A DNA stretch of 64,000 bases, taken from positions 47,993 to 111,992 of the forward strand of contig NZ_JABUBU010000010.1 in NCBI RefSeq assembly GCF_019834675.1. Direction: 5' to 3'. The translations under genes and the position numbers were made by a program. The notes under the pieces are model-generated. The model had not been told where the DNA came from and ran no database searches. It saw nothing but the letters and a program-made list of their open reading frames with translations. Positions 1 to 9,986 of the stretch are shown in pieces. The DNA is from Rhodococcoides corynebacterioides. GTDB taxonomy: Bacteria; Actinomycetota; Actinomycetes; Mycobacteriales; Mycobacteriaceae. Every line of letters begins with the position of its first letter. Positions within the stretch are counted from its first letter, which is position 1.

Positions 1-514
1 TGATGTCGTGCTCGCGGGCGACGTCGCGGTCGATCGCGTAGGTCGACGCCGCCGCGGGTAGGGCGTGGAAGAAGGCGGTGTCGAAGACGGCCACCTGCGG
101 CACGTCGGGCAGCTCCCGGCGCGCCACCTCGATGCCCTTCACGTTCGCCGGATTGTGCAGGGGCGCGAGGGCACTGAGCCGGTCGACGGTGGCCACCACG
201 TCGTCGTCGATCAGCGTCGGTTCGCTGAACACGGTGCCGCCGTGGACCACTCGATGACCGACGGCCGTGACACCGGCGTCGGCGAGCGAGAGCCCCGCCT
301 CCGCCATGGTCTCGAAGGCGGTCCGCAGCGCCGCGTCGTGATCCGGGATCTCCAGCGTCCGCTCGGTGGTCTCGCCGCGGTAGGTGACCGCCACCGTCGC
401 GTCGGACTCGCCGATGCGTTCGACGATGCCGTGCAGCACGCCGTCGGCCTGCTCGACGTCGACCACCTGGAACTTCACCGAGCTGGATCCGGAGTTGATC
501 ACCAGAACGGTCAC
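1..514 (-). CDS. ackA: Acetate kinase, N-terminal part (3' end outside window)
   Basis: AckA interconverts acetyl phosphate + ADP and acetate + ATP in the cytoplasm, paired with Pta. The visible 171 codons start [15 protein letters not shown], the phosphate-binding N-terminus of the acetate kinase/sugar kinase (ASKHA) fold. They also contain [13 protein letters not shown] and [10 protein letters not shown], all typical AckA motifs. The start is a GTG whose bases overlap the pta stop codon (GTGA, 4 bp), so translation is probably coupled to pta. The gene runs off the left edge, so the C-terminal half cannot be checked. Family assignment is firm. Confidence 0.95.
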   Translation of the reverse strand, partial: MTVLVINSGSSSVKFQVVDVEQADGVLHGIVERIGESDATVAVTYRGETTERTLEIPDHDAALRTAFETMAEAGLSLADAGVTAVGHRVVHGGTVFSEPTLIDDDVVATVDRLSALAPLHNPANVKGIEVARRELPDVPQVAVFDTAFFHALPAAASTYAIDRDVAREHDI

Positions 515-2601
515 TGCTCGGCCCCCTGCGCCTGAATCGCCGTGATGGCCACGGTGTTCACGATGTCCTGGACCAAGGCGCCGCGCGAGAGGTCGTTCAC
601 CGGTTTCGCCAGGCCCTGCAGCACCGGCCCCACCGCGACCGCGCCGGCGCTGCGCTGCACGGCCTTGTACGTGTTGTTGCCGGTGTTCAGATCGGGGAAG
701 ACGAAGACGGTGGCCTGCCCGGCGACGTCGGACTCGGGCAGCTTGGACTTCGCGACCGACGGGTCGACGGCGGCGTCGTACTGAATCGGCCCCTCCACCA
801 ACAGATCCGGCGCCCGATCCCGCACCAGGTCCGTCGCCTCGCGCACCTTCTCGACGTCCGCGCCGGAGCCGGAATCACCCGTCGAGTAGCTGAGCATCGC
901 CACCCGCGGCTCGATGCCGAACATCGACGCCGTCGCCGCCGACGACACCGCGATGTCCGCCAGCTGCTCGGCGGTGGGATCGGGCACGACGGCGCAGTCG
1001 CCGTACGCGAGAACGCGATCGGCGAGGCACATGAGGAAGATCGACGACACCGTCGACACCCCCTCGCGAGTCTTGATGATCTCGAACGACGGCTTGATGG
1101 TGTGCGCCGTGGTGTGCGCGGCCCCGGAGACCATGCCGTCGGCAATGCCCTTGTGCACCATCATGGTTCCGAAGTACGAGATGTCCGCCATCACCTCGCG
1201 CGCCTTCTCCGGAGTCATGCCCTTGTGCTTGCGCAGCTCGGCGTACTCGGCCACGAAGTCGTCGAAGTGCTCCGACGTCGTCGGGTCGAGGACGGTGGCC
1301 GCGGACAGGTCGACGCCGAGTTCCCCGGCCCGCCGGGTCACCGCGGTCTCGTCGCCGAGGATGGTCAGGTCGGCGACCTGCCGCTGCAGCAGACGCCCGG
1401 CGGCGCGCAGGATGCGGTCGTCACCGCCCTCCGGGAGAACGATGTGCCGACGGTCGGCGCGGGCCCGGTCGATCAGGCGGTACTCGAACATCTGCGGCGT
1501 CACCACCGACGGCATCGCGACGTCGAGCCGGGCCAAGATGTCCTCGGCCTTGATGTGCTGCTCCACCACCGCGAGTGCCGTGTCGACCTTGCGCTGCGAT
1601 CCCACGGCGACGCGGCCGCGGGTGTTCGCGGCCACGCTGGCGGTGTCGAAGGTGCCGAGCTCCGTGGTGAGGATCGGCAGCCGGGGCTGCAGTCCCGCAA
1701 TGAGTTTCGCGATCATGGGGTGCGGCTCGAGCCCACCGTTCATGACGATGCCCGCGAGGGATGGGAAGCCGTCGGCCTCGTGCGCGTTGACGAGGGCGAG
1801 CAGAACCTCGGAACGATCCGCGGGCGCGATGACGACGACGGCGTCGGACAGTCGCTCGAGGATGTGCTCGGCGGTCATGCCGCCCACCATCACGCGGAGC
1901 GCTTCCCGTTGCAGCAGTTCGGGATCGCCGCTGTAGAGCTCCCCCTTCATGGCGGTGAGCAGCTCGTCCATGGTGGGCGCGACCAGCAGCGGCACCTCCG
2001 GCAGCGCCCACGCCGGCACGTCGTCGGTGGCCAGGCGGTCGATCACCTCGTCCAGGGCGTCCGGATCGCACCGGTTGGCGACGATCCCCGCCAGATGCGC
2101 TCGGTGCGTGGACAACTCGGACCGGCAGAGATCGGCCAGGTGCGCGACCTCCTCGGGCGTGCGCTCCGATCCCCGCAGCGCCAGCAGGACCGGCAGGCCG
2201 AGATTGACCGCGATACGCGCGTTGAAGCCCAGCTCGCTGGGGCTCGCGATGTCGGTGTAGTCGCTCCCGATCACCACGACGGCGTCGCACTGGGCCGCCA
2301 CCTCGTGGTACCGACGCACGATCTCCGCGAGCGCGGCGTCGGGATCGGCGTGCACCTCGTCGTACGTCACCCCGAGCGACTGCTCGTAGGTGGTGTCTGC
2401 CGTGGTGTGGTCGATCATCAGCTCGAGGATGTAGTCGGTCTCCGACGACGAGCGCGCGATGGGCCGGAACACCCCCACCCGCGCCGTCGACGCCCCGAGC
2501 ATGGTCAGCAGACCCAGCGCGATCGTGGACTTGCCGGTGTCCCCCTCCGGCGACGCGATGTAGACGCCACGAACTACCCCGCTGGACTCGGTGTCGGCCA
2601 T
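511..2601 (-). CDS. pta: Phosphate acetyltransferase, long form
   Basis: Pta converts acetyl-CoA + phosphate to acetyl phosphate + CoA. At 696 residues this is the long three-domain form. An N-terminal BioD/DRTGG-type region carries a P-loop ([10 protein letters not shown], about residues 15-24), a DRTGG domain follows in the middle, and the C-terminal half is the PTA_PTB catalytic domain ([14 protein letters not shown], then [10 protein letters not shown] and FPDLNTGNN). I chose ATG 2601 (MADTESS) because mycobacterial Pta also begins MAD and the P-loop then sits at its usual distance. An in-frame GTG at 2610 would add three residues. It lies 15 bp after fgd and overlaps ackA by 4 bp, giving an fgd-pta-ackA operon as in M. 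tuberculosis. Confidence 0.95.
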   Translation of the reverse strand: MADTESSGVVRGVYIASPEGDTGKSTIALGLLTMLGASTARVGVFRPIARSSSETDYILELMIDHTTADTTYEQSLGVTYDEVHADPDAALAEIVRRYHEVAAQCDAVVVIGSDYTDIASPSELGFNARIAVNLGLPVLLALRGSERTPEEVAHLADLCRSELSTHRAHLAGIVANRCDPDALDEVIDRLATDDVPAWALPEVPLLVAPTMDELLTAMKGELYSGDPELLQREALRVMVGGMTAEHILERLSDAVVVIAPADRSEVLLALVNAHEADGFPSLAGIVMNGGLEPHPMIAKLIAGLQPRLPILTTELGTFDTASVAANTRGRVAVGSQRKVDTALAVVEQHIKAEDILARLDVAMPSVVTPQMFEYRLIDRARADRRHIVLPEGGDDRILRAAGRLLQRQVADLTILGDETAVTRRAGELGVDLSAATVLDPTTSEHFDDFVAEYAELRKHKGMTPEKAREVMADISYFGTMMVHKGIADGMVSGAAHTTAHTIKPSFEIIKTREGVSTVSSIFLMCLADRVLAYGDCAVVPDPTAEQLADIAVSSAATASMFGIEPRVAMLSYSTGDSGSGADVEKVREATDLVRDRAPDLLVEGPIQYDAAVDPSVAKSKLPESDVAGQATVFVFPDLNTGNNTYKAVQRSAGAVAVGPVLQGLAKPVNDLSRGALVQDIVNTVAITAIQAQGAEQ

Positions 2602-2616
2602 GCCGCCCACCCTAGT

Positions 2617-3630
2617 TCAGCCGAGTCGGCGCAGTCGGGGCTCGAGGTCGGTCCGGAACAACTCCAGGAAACGGCGCTGATCGTGTCCCGGCGCGTGGAA
2701 GACCAGGTGGTTCAGGCCCGCGTCGACGTACTGCTTCACCTTCTCGACGGCCTCGTCCGGATCGGACGCGACGATCCACCGCTTGGCCACCTGCTCGATC
2801 GGCAGCTCGTCGGCCGCCTTCTCCATCTCGATCGGATCGTCGATGGAGTGCTTCTGCTCCGGCGTCAGCGACAGCGGCGCCCAGAACCGCGTGTTCTCCA
2901 GTGCGGCGTCGGGGTCGGTGTCGTAGGAGATCTTGATCTCGATCATGTGGTCGATCTCGTCGACCGACCGCTCCTTCTTCTCCGCACCCTCCGCCACCGC
3001 GGGCAGCAGCTTGTCGGTGTAGAGCTCCATGCCCTTGCCGGAGGTGCAGATGAATCCGTCGCCCGCCCGGCCGGCGTAGCGCGCCACCACCGGACCGCCG
3101 GCCGCGACGTACACCGGGACGCCGCCGTCGGGCACGTCGTAGATCGAGGCGCCGGACGTGCGGTAGTACTCGCCGTCGAAGTCCACGCGGTCGCCGAGCC
3201 ACAGCTCACGCATGAGCGAGACCGCTTCCCGCAGCCGCGCGAACCGCTCCTTGAACTCGGGCCACTCGCCGGAGAAGCCGGTGGCGATCTCGTTGAGGGC
3301 CTCGCCGGTGCCGACGCCGAGGAAGATGCGGTTCGGGTACAGGCAGGCCATGGTGGCGAACGCCTGCGCGATCACGGCGGGGTTGTAGCGGAAAGTCGGG
3401 GTCATCACCGAAGTGCCGAGCTGCAGGCGTTCGGTGCGCTCGCCCACCGCCGTCATCCAGGCCAGGGAGAACGGCGCGTGCCCGCCCTCGTGGCGCCACG
3501 GCTGGAAGTGGTCGCTGACCGTGGCGGAGTCCATGCCGGCGGCCTCCGCCGCGACGCCGAGCTCCACCAGCTCACGTGGGCCGAACTGCTCGGCGGACGC
3601 CTTGTATCCCAACTTCAGTTCCCGTGCCAC
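2617..3630 (-). CDS. fgd: F420-dependent glucose-6-phosphate dehydrogenase
   Basis: Fgd oxidises glucose 6-phosphate to 6-phosphogluconolactone while reducing coenzyme F420, the main source of F420H2 in mycobacteria and rhodococci. The 337-residue protein is a luciferase-like TIM barrel nearly colinear with mycobacterial Fgd1: [18 protein letters not shown] at the N-terminus, SDHFQPWRH near residue 40, [11 protein letters not shown] near 110, and [14 protein letters not shown] near the end. The frame is open about 150 bp further upstream, but I chose GTG 3630 because the family motif starts there and a GAGGAG-like Shine-Dalgarno lies about 8 nt upstream. First gene of the fgd-pta-ackA operon. 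Very confident. Confidence 0.96.
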   Translation of the reverse strand: MARELKLGYKASAEQFGPRELVELGVAAEAAGMDSATVSDHFQPWRHEGGHAPFSLAWMTAVGERTERLQLGTSVMTPTFRYNPAVIAQAFATMACLYPNRIFLGVGTGEALNEIATGFSGEWPEFKERFARLREAVSLMRELWLGDRVDFDGEYYRTSGASIYDVPDGGVPVYVAAGGPVVARYAGRAGDGFICTSGKGMELYTDKLLPAVAEGAEKKERSVDEIDHMIEIKISYDTDPDAALENTRFWAPLSLTPEQKHSIDDPIEMEKAADELPIEQVAKRWIVASDPDEAVEKVKQYVDAGLNHLVFHAPGHDQRRFLELFRTDLEPRLRRLG

Positions 3631-3719
3631 GCCGCACTCCTCGCTCCGTCGACCACCTCTGCCGCTCTCGAATGTAGGCGCTGGGGCGTCCGGCCCGGCA
3701 GCAGGGACCGTGCGTGGCA

Positions 3720-3773
3720 GCACACGACCGCGTCCGAACGACGGGTTCCCGCCGATCCGGCGCGGTTGTGTGC
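3720..3773. repeat. Inverted repeat upstream of fgd
   Basis: GCACACGACCGCG (3720-3732) pairs with CGCGGTTGTGTGC (3761-3773), 12 of 13 positions, across a 28-nt spacer. It lies in the 179-bp divergent region between fgd and the membrane-protein gene at 3810. It could be a pair of regulator half-sites or a cruciform. A TACATT hexamer at 3671-3676 on the minus strand could serve as the fgd -10 box. No regulator can be named. Confidence 0.35.
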
Positions 3774-3809
3774 CGTCCCGCAGCACCGGCGCGCGCCTAG
3801 GGTCGAGCC

Positions 3810-4472
3810 ATGGCCACCCCGCCCGGCTCCGCCCGCACCGACGAGCTCGCCGAACAGATCGTCGGCACCTACTTCGCCCTGCGCGCGGCCCTGACGATCC
3901 TGGCGGTGGGCCTGCCGGTGGTGCTGGTCGGCTGGTCGCTGGCCGACCCCGCGCTACCCGTCCTCGGCTCGATCAGCGAGTACTACTGGAGCCCGGCGCG
4001 GGACGTCTTCGTGGGCGCGCTCGTCGGCACCGGCATCACCCTGATCTGCTACCGCGGCTACGGCCCGCTCGAGAACCGGCTGCTCAACGTCGCCGGCACC
4101 CTGCTCGTGATCGTCGCGCTGGTGCCGACGGACCCACCCGGCGACGAGGCGTTCGGCCTCCGGATGGCAGTGCACGCCGCCGCGGCGGTGGGGTTCTTCG
4201 TCACCTTCGCCGCGTCCGTGTGGTGGTGCGCCGACGACACCCTCGGCTCGTCCGACGACTCCGCGCGGCGCATCCGCCGCTACCGCACCGCCTACCGTGT
4301 GGTGGCGTTCGTGGTGGTGATCGCCCCGCTCGTCGCGTTGGGCCTCGTCCTGCTCTTCGGTCAGGGTGCGCTGGCCGTGCTGGTGGTCGAGGCCGTCGCC
4401 GTGGTCACCTTCGGCGGGTACTGGGCGCTGAAGTCCTACGAACTGCGCGGCACCCGACTCATCGAGACGTGA
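3810..4472 (+). CDS. Multi-pass membrane protein of unknown function
   Basis: 220 residues with about six hydrophobic segments (starting near residues 23, 65, 92, 125, 165 and 190), so an integral membrane protein. Short polar loops include the stretch [18 protein letters not shown] near residue 50, which suggests a family-specific motif, but I do not recognise a characterised family. It diverges from fgd, and its last 14 bp overlap the 3' end of the convergent oxygenase gene. The ATG start at 3810 fits the first transmembrane segment beginning about 20 residues in. Function unknown. Confidence 0.8.
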   Translation: MATPPGSARTDELAEQIVGTYFALRAALTILAVGLPVVLVGWSLADPALPVLGSISEYYWSPARDVFVGALVGTGITLICYRGYGPLENRLLNVAGTLLVIVALVPTDPPGDEAFGLRMAVHAAAAVGFFVTFAASVWWCADDTLGSSDDSARRIRRYRTAYRVVAFVVVIAPLVALGLVLLFGQGALAVLVVEAVAVVTFGGYWALKSYELRGTRLIET

Positions 4473-5460
4473 TGCCGTGCTCGCGAGCCGCGACGATCCC
4501 ATGGTGCCGCGCCGCGACGTCCGGATGCGCCCGCGTCCGCGACTTCCACGCGTTCTCTCCGTACGTGGAGAAGATCGGATTGTCCGGATCCACCTCGACA
4601 CCACGGGATTCCGCGGCGAACTCGGCGGGAAGGTCGAGCACCGGGATGCGAGCGTCGAGGGCCGGGTTGTAGAAGTAGGGCACCGAGATGCGGTCCTGTC
4701 CCGGTTCCGGCGCGACCACCCGATGCCGCGTCGCCCGCAGGTAGCCCCCGGTGGCCACCTCGAGCAGTTCGCCGATGTTGACGACGAAGGTGCCCGGCAC
4801 CGGTGGCGCGTCGATCCACGTGCCGTCCTCGCGTTCCACCTGCAGTCCGGTCGAGCCCTCCTCGAGCAGGAGCAGGGTCAGCACCCCCGAATCCTTGTGC
4901 GCCCCCACCCCTTGCGGGTTCTCGCGGGTGCCGGGATACCGCACGATCTTGATGAGCGTCGCGGGCTGGACGAACGCCGCGTCGAAGGTGTCCTCCGCAG
5001 CACCGAGCGACGCCGCCCAGTGCCGCAGCAACCGGGCCCCGAGCGCGGACAGCGCGGCATCCCACTGCTCGACGGCCGGGCGCAGCTCGGGCAGCGCGGA
5101 CGGCCATCGGTTGGGGCCCTGCAGGTTCCAGTACCCCTGCGCGCCGGGAATCGCGTCGCGCTCCGGGCCGATGTCGATCTGCTCGCGCCAGTCGACGGCG
5201 CCGCCCGTCAGCTCACCACCCACCCGGCTGTAGCCGCGGAAGTGCGGCGACTCGAGGTGGTCGATCTCCGCTTTCGCCTCGTCCGGGAGCGCGAAGAACC
5301 GGCGCGCCAGAGCGATCAGCTCGGCCCCGACGGCGGGGTCGAGGCCGTGACCGGCCAGGTAGAAGAAGCCGTCGCGGTGGGTCGCCTCACGCAGCGCGGT
5401 CCGGAACGCAGTGGGATCCTCGTCCGCCGTGGACAGGTCGAGGACGGGCAGAGCGGTCAT
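4459..5460 (-). CDS. 2-oxoglutarate/Fe(II)-dependent oxygenase, isopenicillin N synthase-like
   Basis: 333-residue member of the IPNS/DIOX superfamily of non-haem iron oxygenases. The N-terminal DIOX_N region includes GFFYLAGHGL (about residues 31-40). The C-terminal jelly roll carries the iron triad in AHKDSG (H188, D190) and RATRHRV (H246), plus the R-x-S pair in DRISVPYFYNP expected to bind 2-oxoglutarate. All catalytic residues are present, so it should be active, but substrates in this family vary (hydroxylation, desaturation, ring closure) and none can be read here. It overlaps the convergent membrane-protein gene by 14 bp and lies 52 bp downstream of the acetyltransferase gene, so the two may share a transcript. 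Confidence 0.88.
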   Translation of the reverse strand: MTALPVLDLSTADEDPTAFRTALREATHRDGFFYLAGHGLDPAVGAELIALARRFFALPDEAKAEIDHLESPHFRGYSRVGGELTGGAVDWREQIDIGPERDAIPGAQGYWNLQGPNRWPSALPELRPAVEQWDAALSALGARLLRHWAASLGAAEDTFDAAFVQPATLIKIVRYPGTRENPQGVGAHKDSGVLTLLLLEEGSTGLQVEREDGTWIDAPPVPGTFVVNIGELLEVATGGYLRATRHRVVAPEPGQDRISVPYFYNPALDARIPVLDLPAEFAAESRGVEVDPDNPIFSTYGENAWKSRTRAHPDVAARHHGIVAAREHGITSR

Positions 5461-5512
5461 GACGGCCTCCCGGGTAGTGCAGTGCTGTGTCGGGCCGCAC
5501 GGGGCCCGCGGG

Positions 5513-6796
5513 TCAGAACCCGACCCCGGCGAACGGGGCGAGCTCGGTCGTGAAGAGCGTGTCGGCCGCGGCCGGCGCCGCCGCGTCCCCGGTCACCAAC
5601 CCGGCCACCGCGAGCGAGCGCCACGACGTCCCGCCGAGCAGCACGGCCGCCAGGTCGCGGACGTGCACTCGCAGCGCGCCGGGCCCGTCGACCCGGTGGA
5701 CCCCGTCCGGACCCACCTCGACCGTTCCGGCGTTCTCGGGCAGATCGTCGTCGTCGACGGTGATCGTGACGGACGGCCCCGCGCCGTACGTGCGGGCGGC
5801 GAGGGCGGCGTCGACGTCGAGAATCCGGAGCCACGTCTCGTCCGAGGTCGACTGCAGACGGACGGCGCGGCGGTCGTGGACCAGCAGCGGCAGCACGGTG
5901 TCGACGGGCACCGCGCCGAACGTGATGCGGTCCACCAGGTCGAGTCGGAGCAAAAACCGCAGCAGGTCGGCGAACACCGCGTCGGTGGACGCGTGCAGGT
6001 CGTCGACGACGACGCGTCGGTCGGCGCCCGACCACCACTGCGACGGGTCCGCCGGGCGATAGCGCACGTAGCCGTCGTCGCGTCCGTCGGTGGAGTGCAC
6101 CGCGATCCACACCGGCTTGTCGTCCTCGCGCAGTCGGTGGGCCGCCCACCAGATCGGCAGCCGCGAGACGAAACCCGGCCGGGCCGAGGGGTTCTCGTCG
6201 ACGATCGCCGCCTGCCGGTCGAGCGCCCCGTCGCGATCGATCAGGCGGGTGGTTCCCGACGTCGCCACGCCGTCGCGCAGCCGCGCGCGGGCAGTGATCA
6301 CCTCGGCCCGCAGCGACGACGTCGCGACGCCGTACCCGTACCGCCCGTAGATGACGGCCTCCGACGCCCGCAGCGTGGCGACGACGTGGCCGGCGTCTCG
6401 CGCGTCGCGCAGCTGGCGGCGCAGCAGGGCGGAGACGACGCCGCGACGCGTGTGGGTCGGCAGCACCCCGACGTGGGTGACGGCGAGGTGTGACACGGCG
6501 GCGCCGCCGGGGAGGGTGAGGGTGCCGATGCCACCGTCGGTGGTACCGACAAGTGTCGACGAGTCGGTGGTACCGACAAGTGTCGACGAGTCGGTGGTAC
6601 CGACAAGTGTCGACGAGTCGGTCGTTCCGACGAGGGTCGACGCGTCGTACGCGCCGTAGGTGAGGCCGGGTTCGCGCAGGGTGGTCACGACCTCGCGGGT
6701 GACCGGCAGCCCCGGCAACCCCACCATCGCGGCGCGGAACACCTGCTGGGAGGCGAGCAGCTCGTCGGGGGTGCGCAGGAGGCGGATCTCGACCAT
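5513..6796 (-). CDS. GNAT N-acetyltransferase, Eis family, with internal tandem repeat
   Basis: 427 residues with Eis architecture: an N-terminal GNAT domain (acetyl-CoA site around HVGVLPTHTRRGVVSALL), a second GNAT-like region, and a C-terminal sterol-carrier-like domain ending in a buried carboxylate (FAGVGF). Eis enzymes acetylate amines such as aminoglycosides or lysines; the substrate here is unknown. Residues 53-88 are four copies of the nonapeptide STLVGTTDS inserted in the first GNAT domain. Without them the length would match the roughly 400 residues usual for Eis. The repeat falls in a region that is normally a loop between beta strands, so copy-number change could be tolerated. 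Start ATG 6796. Confidence 0.9.
   Translation of the reverse strand: MVEIRLLRTPDELLASQQVFRAAMVGLPGLPVTREVVTTLREPGLTYGAYDASTLVGTTDSSTLVGTTDSSTLVGTTDSSTLVGTTDGGIGTLTLPGGAAVSHLAVTHVGVLPTHTRRGVVSALLRRQLRDARDAGHVVATLRASEAVIYGRYGYGVATSSLRAEVITARARLRDGVATSGTTRLIDRDGALDRQAAIVDENPSARPGFVSRLPIWWAAHRLREDDKPVWIAVHSTDGRDDGYVRYRPADPSQWWSGADRRVVVDDLHASTDAVFADLLRFLLRLDLVDRITFGAVPVDTVLPLLVHDRRAVRLQSTSDETWLRILDVDAALAARTYGAGPSVTITVDDDDLPENAGTVEVGPDGVHRVDGPGALRVHVRDLAAVLLGGTSWRSLAVAGLVTGDAAAPAAADTLFTTELAPFAGVGF
6541..6649 (-). repeat. 27-bp in-frame tandem repeat inside the Eis-like gene
   Basis: Three near-perfect 27-bp units, each with GGTACC (at 6542, 6569 and 6596), are followed by one diverged copy. Each encodes nine residues and keeps the frame. 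The identity of the units at DNA level shows recent slippage-type expansion. Confidence 0.9.
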
Positions 6797-6850
6797 TCCG
6801 CCAGCCTAGGTCCGCGGTGCTCCCCGGCCGCGACGGGGCAGAATGGACCC

Positions 6851-7651
6851 GTGACCACGAACCCAGCCGACCACCGGTGGACCTACCTCATGGACATGGA
6901 CGGGGTCCTGGTGCACGAGGAGCACCTGGTTCCGGGCGCCGACCGCTTCCTCCAGGAGCTGCAGGACACCGGCACGCCGTTCATCGTGCTGACCAACAAC
7001 TCCATTCGCACGCGTCGCGACCTGCAGGCGCGCCTGCGCCGGACGGGGCTCGAGATTCCCGAGGAGTCCATCTGGACGTCCGCGCTGGCGACCGCGACGT
7101 TCCTGCACAACCAGCGGCCGGGCGGAACGGCGTACGTGGTGGGCGAATCGGGCTTGACGACGGCCTTGCACGACATCGGCTACATCATCACCGACATCGA
7201 CCCGGACTACGTGGTGCTCGGCGAGACGCGCACGTACTCGTTCGAGGCGATCACGACGGCGATCCGCCTGGTCGAGCGCGGCGCGCGCTTCATCGCGACC
7301 AACCCCGACGCGACCGGTCCGTCGCGGGACGGCTCGCTCCCGGCGACCGGGTCCGTGGCCGCCCTGATCACGCGGGCCACCGGTCGCGAGCCGTACTACG
7401 TGGGCAAGCCGAACGCACTCATGATGCGCTCGGCCCTGCGAGCCATCGGTGCACACTCGGAGAACACGCTGATGATCGGCGACCGCATGGACACCGACGT
7501 GGTGTCCGGGCTCGAGGCGGGACTGCAGACGATTCTGGTGCTCACCGGCATCTCGACGCGCGCGTCGGTGGAGATGTATCCGTTCCGGCCGACGCGGGTC
7601 ATCGAGTCGGTCGCGGACCTGGTGGGCCACACGGAGACTCCGTTCGGATGA
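6851..7651 (+). CDS. HAD-superfamily phosphatase, NagD-like (subclass IIA)
   Basis: 266 residues with the HAD motifs in order: DMDGVLV (nucleophile D15 and acid/base D17), VLTNNS (motif II), the GKPNALMM lysine (motif III), and IGDRMDTDV (motif IV). The cap domain between motifs II and III places it in class IIA, with NagD and p-nitrophenyl phosphatases. It probably dephosphorylates a small phosphate ester; the substrate cannot be inferred. Start is GTG 6851. Its stop overlaps the start of the isochorismate synthase gene (ATGA), so the two are coupled, possibly linking phosphate removal to chorismate-derived metabolism. Confidence 0.9.
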   Translation: MTTNPADHRWTYLMDMDGVLVHEEHLVPGADRFLQELQDTGTPFIVLTNNSIRTRRDLQARLRRTGLEIPEESIWTSALATATFLHNQRPGGTAYVVGESGLTTALHDIGYIITDIDPDYVVLGETRTYSFEAITTAIRLVERGARFIATNPDATGPSRDGSLPATGSVAALITRATGREPYYVGKPNALMMRSALRAIGAHSENTLMIGDRMDTDVVSGLEAGLQTILVLTGISTRASVEMYPFRPTRVIESVADLVGHTETPFG

Positions 7652-8739
7652 CCTTTCTCTACTCCCGTCCCGACCGCAGCGTGGTGGCGTCGGGCGCACG
7701 GCAGTCGTTCGACCACGTCGACGACGCGCGCGAGGCGCTCGCCGACGGTGACGCGTCGGTTCTGGTGGGGGCGTTCGGGTTCGACGCCACCACGCTGTGC
7801 GCGCTGGTGGAGCCGGTCACGTTCGAGCGGTACGACGAGCCCCGCGTCCCCGCCGACGACCTCGACCTGCCGGGGGCGGTGATCGCCTCGCGGAACCCGC
7901 CGCCGGAGAAGCACGTCGACCGAGTGCGCCGGGCCCTGACCATCCTGCGGCACCCCGGCGGGGCACTGCGCAAGGTGGTGCTGGCCCGCTCGATCACCCT
8001 GGTCTTCGACCGCCCGCTGGACCCGATCGTGTTGGCGGACAGCCTGATCGCGGCCAACCCCGGCCACAACGGGTTCTGCGTCGACCTCACCGCGGCGGGT
8101 GGCCCGTACTTCGGGCGTCACCTCGTCGGCGCGTCGCCGGAACTGCTGGTCCGCCGTACCGGACGGGAGGTGGTGTGTCGTCCCTTCGCCGGGACCGCTC
8201 CGCGCAGCGCCGACCCCGACGCCGACCGCGCGGCCGGCGAGGCGCTGCTCGCCAGCGCGAAGAACCTCGAGGAACACCGCTACGTGGTCGACGCCATCGC
8301 CGCCGCGCTCGCCCCGCTGTGCGACGACCTCGACGTTCCCGCCGAGCCGACGCTGATCGGGACGCCGGCCGTGTGGCACCTCGCGACCCCGATCACCGGC
8401 ACTCTGCGCGAGACCGCCACCACCGCACTGGATCTCGCGTTGGCGCTGCACCCGACGCCCGCCGTCGCGGGCAGCCCCACCGACCTGGCCCTGCGCACCA
8501 TCGACCTGGTCGAGTCGGGCCGCAGCCGCGACTTCTACGCCGGTGCCGTCGGGTGGTGCGACGCCTCGGGCGACGGCGAGTGGATGGTGGCCATTCGCTG
8601 CCTCGACCTCGCGGCCGACGGCAAGAGCGGTGTCGCGACGGCCGGCGGCGGCATCGTCGCCGAGTCCGACCCCGACGCCGAACTCGACGAGACCACCGCC
8701 AAGTTCGCGACGGTGCTCGCGCCGTTCGGCCTCGCCTGA
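7648..8739 (+). CDS. entC: Isochorismate synthase (EntC/DhbC family)
   Basis: 363-residue chorismate-utilising enzyme converting chorismate to isochorismate, the entry to salicylate/catechol siderophores or menaquinone. Family signatures: KVVLARS near 110, RPFAGTAPR near 180, KNLEEHRYVVD near 208, LHPTPAVAGSP near 270, and RDFYAGAVGW near 292. The frame is open further upstream, but ATG 7648 overlaps the phosphatase stop (ATGA) and gives the length typical of EntC. No other siderophore or men genes are nearby, so which pathway it feeds is open. Confidence 0.9.
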   Translation: MTFLYSRPDRSVVASGARQSFDHVDDAREALADGDASVLVGAFGFDATTLCALVEPVTFERYDEPRVPADDLDLPGAVIASRNPPPEKHVDRVRRALTILRHPGGALRKVVLARSITLVFDRPLDPIVLADSLIAANPGHNGFCVDLTAAGGPYFGRHLVGASPELLVRRTGREVVCRPFAGTAPRSADPDADRAAGEALLASAKNLEEHRYVVDAIAAALAPLCDDLDVPAEPTLIGTPAVWHLATPITGTLRETATTALDLALALHPTPAVAGSPTDLALRTIDLVESGRSRDFYAGAVGWCDASGDGEWMVAIRCLDLAADGKSGVATAGGGIVAESDPDAELDETTAKFATVLAPFGLA

Positions 8740-8765
8740 TCGGACGCGCGAGCGCCGCGCCGCCG

Positions 8766-9986
8766 CTATCGGCTCAGCGCGCCCTCGACGTCACCGAGCA
8801 GGTCCGCCACGTCCTCGAGACCGACGGAGATGCGGACCACGCCGTCCGTGATCCCCACGGCCGCACGGCCTTCCGGTCCCATGGACCGGTGGGTCGTCGT
8901 GGCCGGGTGCGTCGTCATGGTCTTGGCGTCGCCGAGGTTGTTCGAGATGTCGACGATGCGCAACCCGTTGAGGAACTGGAACGCCCGCTCCTTGCCGCCC
9001 TCGAGCTCGAACGTGACCACGGTGCCGCCGCCGGACATCTGGGACATCGCCAGCTCGTGCTGCGGGTGCGACTCGAGGTACGGGTACCGCACCCACGAGA
9101 TGCCGGGCTGCGTCTCGAGGAACTCCGCCACGGCCAACGCGGACGCCGTCATCCGCTGCACCCGCAGGGCCATCGTCTCGAGACCCTTGAGCAGGGTCCA
9201 CGCGTTGAACGGGCTCAGCGCCGGGCCCGTGTGCCGCATGAGCTTCTGGACCGGGCCGTCGATGTAGTCCTGCGAGCCCAGGATCGCGCCGCCGAGCACG
9301 CGGCCCTGACCGTCGATGTGCTTGGTGCCGGAGTAGACCACCACGTCGGCGCCGAGGTCGAAGCTCCGCTGCAGGATCGGCGTCGCGAAGACGTTGTCCA
9401 GCACCACCTGTGCGCCCGCGGCGTGGGCCATCTCGACCACCCGCCGGACGTCCACCAGCGACTGCATCGGGTTGGACGGCGTCTCGAAGAACACCGCCGT
9501 GGTGGGCACCGACAGCGCCTGCTCCCACTGGTCGAGATCCTCGCCGTCGACGAAGACCGTCTCCACGCCCCACCGCGGCAGGATCTCGTTGCACACCACG
9601 AAGCACGAGCCGAACAGACTGCGCGCCGCCACCAATCGGTCCCCGGCCTTCAGCAGCGCCCCGAGCGCGGTGAACACCGCCGACATGCCGGACGACGTCG
9701 CGAACGCCGCCTCCGCGCCGTCGAGCAGCCGAATGCGCTCCTCGAACATCGACACCGTCGGGTTGCCGTAGCGCGAGTAGACGAAGTGGTCGACGTCACC
9801 CGTGAAGGCCTGCTCGGCCGCCTCCGCGCTCTCGTAGACGAAGCCCGACGTGAGGTAGAGCGCCTCGGCGTTCTCCTCGAACCCGGACCGGTTCAGCCCG
9901 CCGCGCACTCCCAGGGTGCCGGGGCCCACGCCGCCGGGAAGGGGCTTGGCGAAGCCACCGCCGCGAGGGATCACTTCTGCCGCCAC
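8766..9986 (-). CDS. metZ: O-succinylhomoserine sulfhydrylase
   Basis: MetZ is a PLP enzyme of the Cys/Met-metabolism family that makes homocysteine from O-succinylhomoserine and sulfide. The 406-residue product contains YSRYGNPTV (about 70-78), DNVFATPILQ (about 197-206), and the Schiff-base lysine in YSGTKHIDGQGR (K222). The frame stays open far upstream without coding signs. I chose GTG 9986 because it gives the 406 residues of mycobacterial MetZ and overlaps the rhodanese 3' end by 16 bp, indicating coupling. The rhodanese partner, as in M. tuberculosis Rv0390-Rv0391, suggests shared sulfur handling. Confidence 0.94.
   Translation of the reverse strand: MAAEVIPRGGGFAKPLPGGVGPGTLGVRGGLNRSGFEENAEALYLTSGFVYESAEAAEQAFTGDVDHFVYSRYGNPTVSMFEERIRLLDGAEAAFATSSGMSAVFTALGALLKAGDRLVAARSLFGSCFVVCNEILPRWGVETVFVDGEDLDQWEQALSVPTTAVFFETPSNPMQSLVDVRRVVEMAHAAGAQVVLDNVFATPILQRSFDLGADVVVYSGTKHIDGQGRVLGGAILGSQDYIDGPVQKLMRHTGPALSPFNAWTLLKGLETMALRVQRMTASALAVAEFLETQPGISWVRYPYLESHPQHELAMSQMSGGGTVVTFELEGGKERAFQFLNGLRIVDISNNLGDAKTMTTHPATTTHRSMGPEGRAAVGITDGVVRISVGLEDVADLLGDVEGALSR

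Noticed and set aside
1102..3894. 930-codon open frame on the plus strand opposite pta and fgd
   Set aside because: Antisense shadow typical of high-GC DNA; Arg/His/Val-rich with no recognisable domain, while pta and fgd are clear on the other strand.
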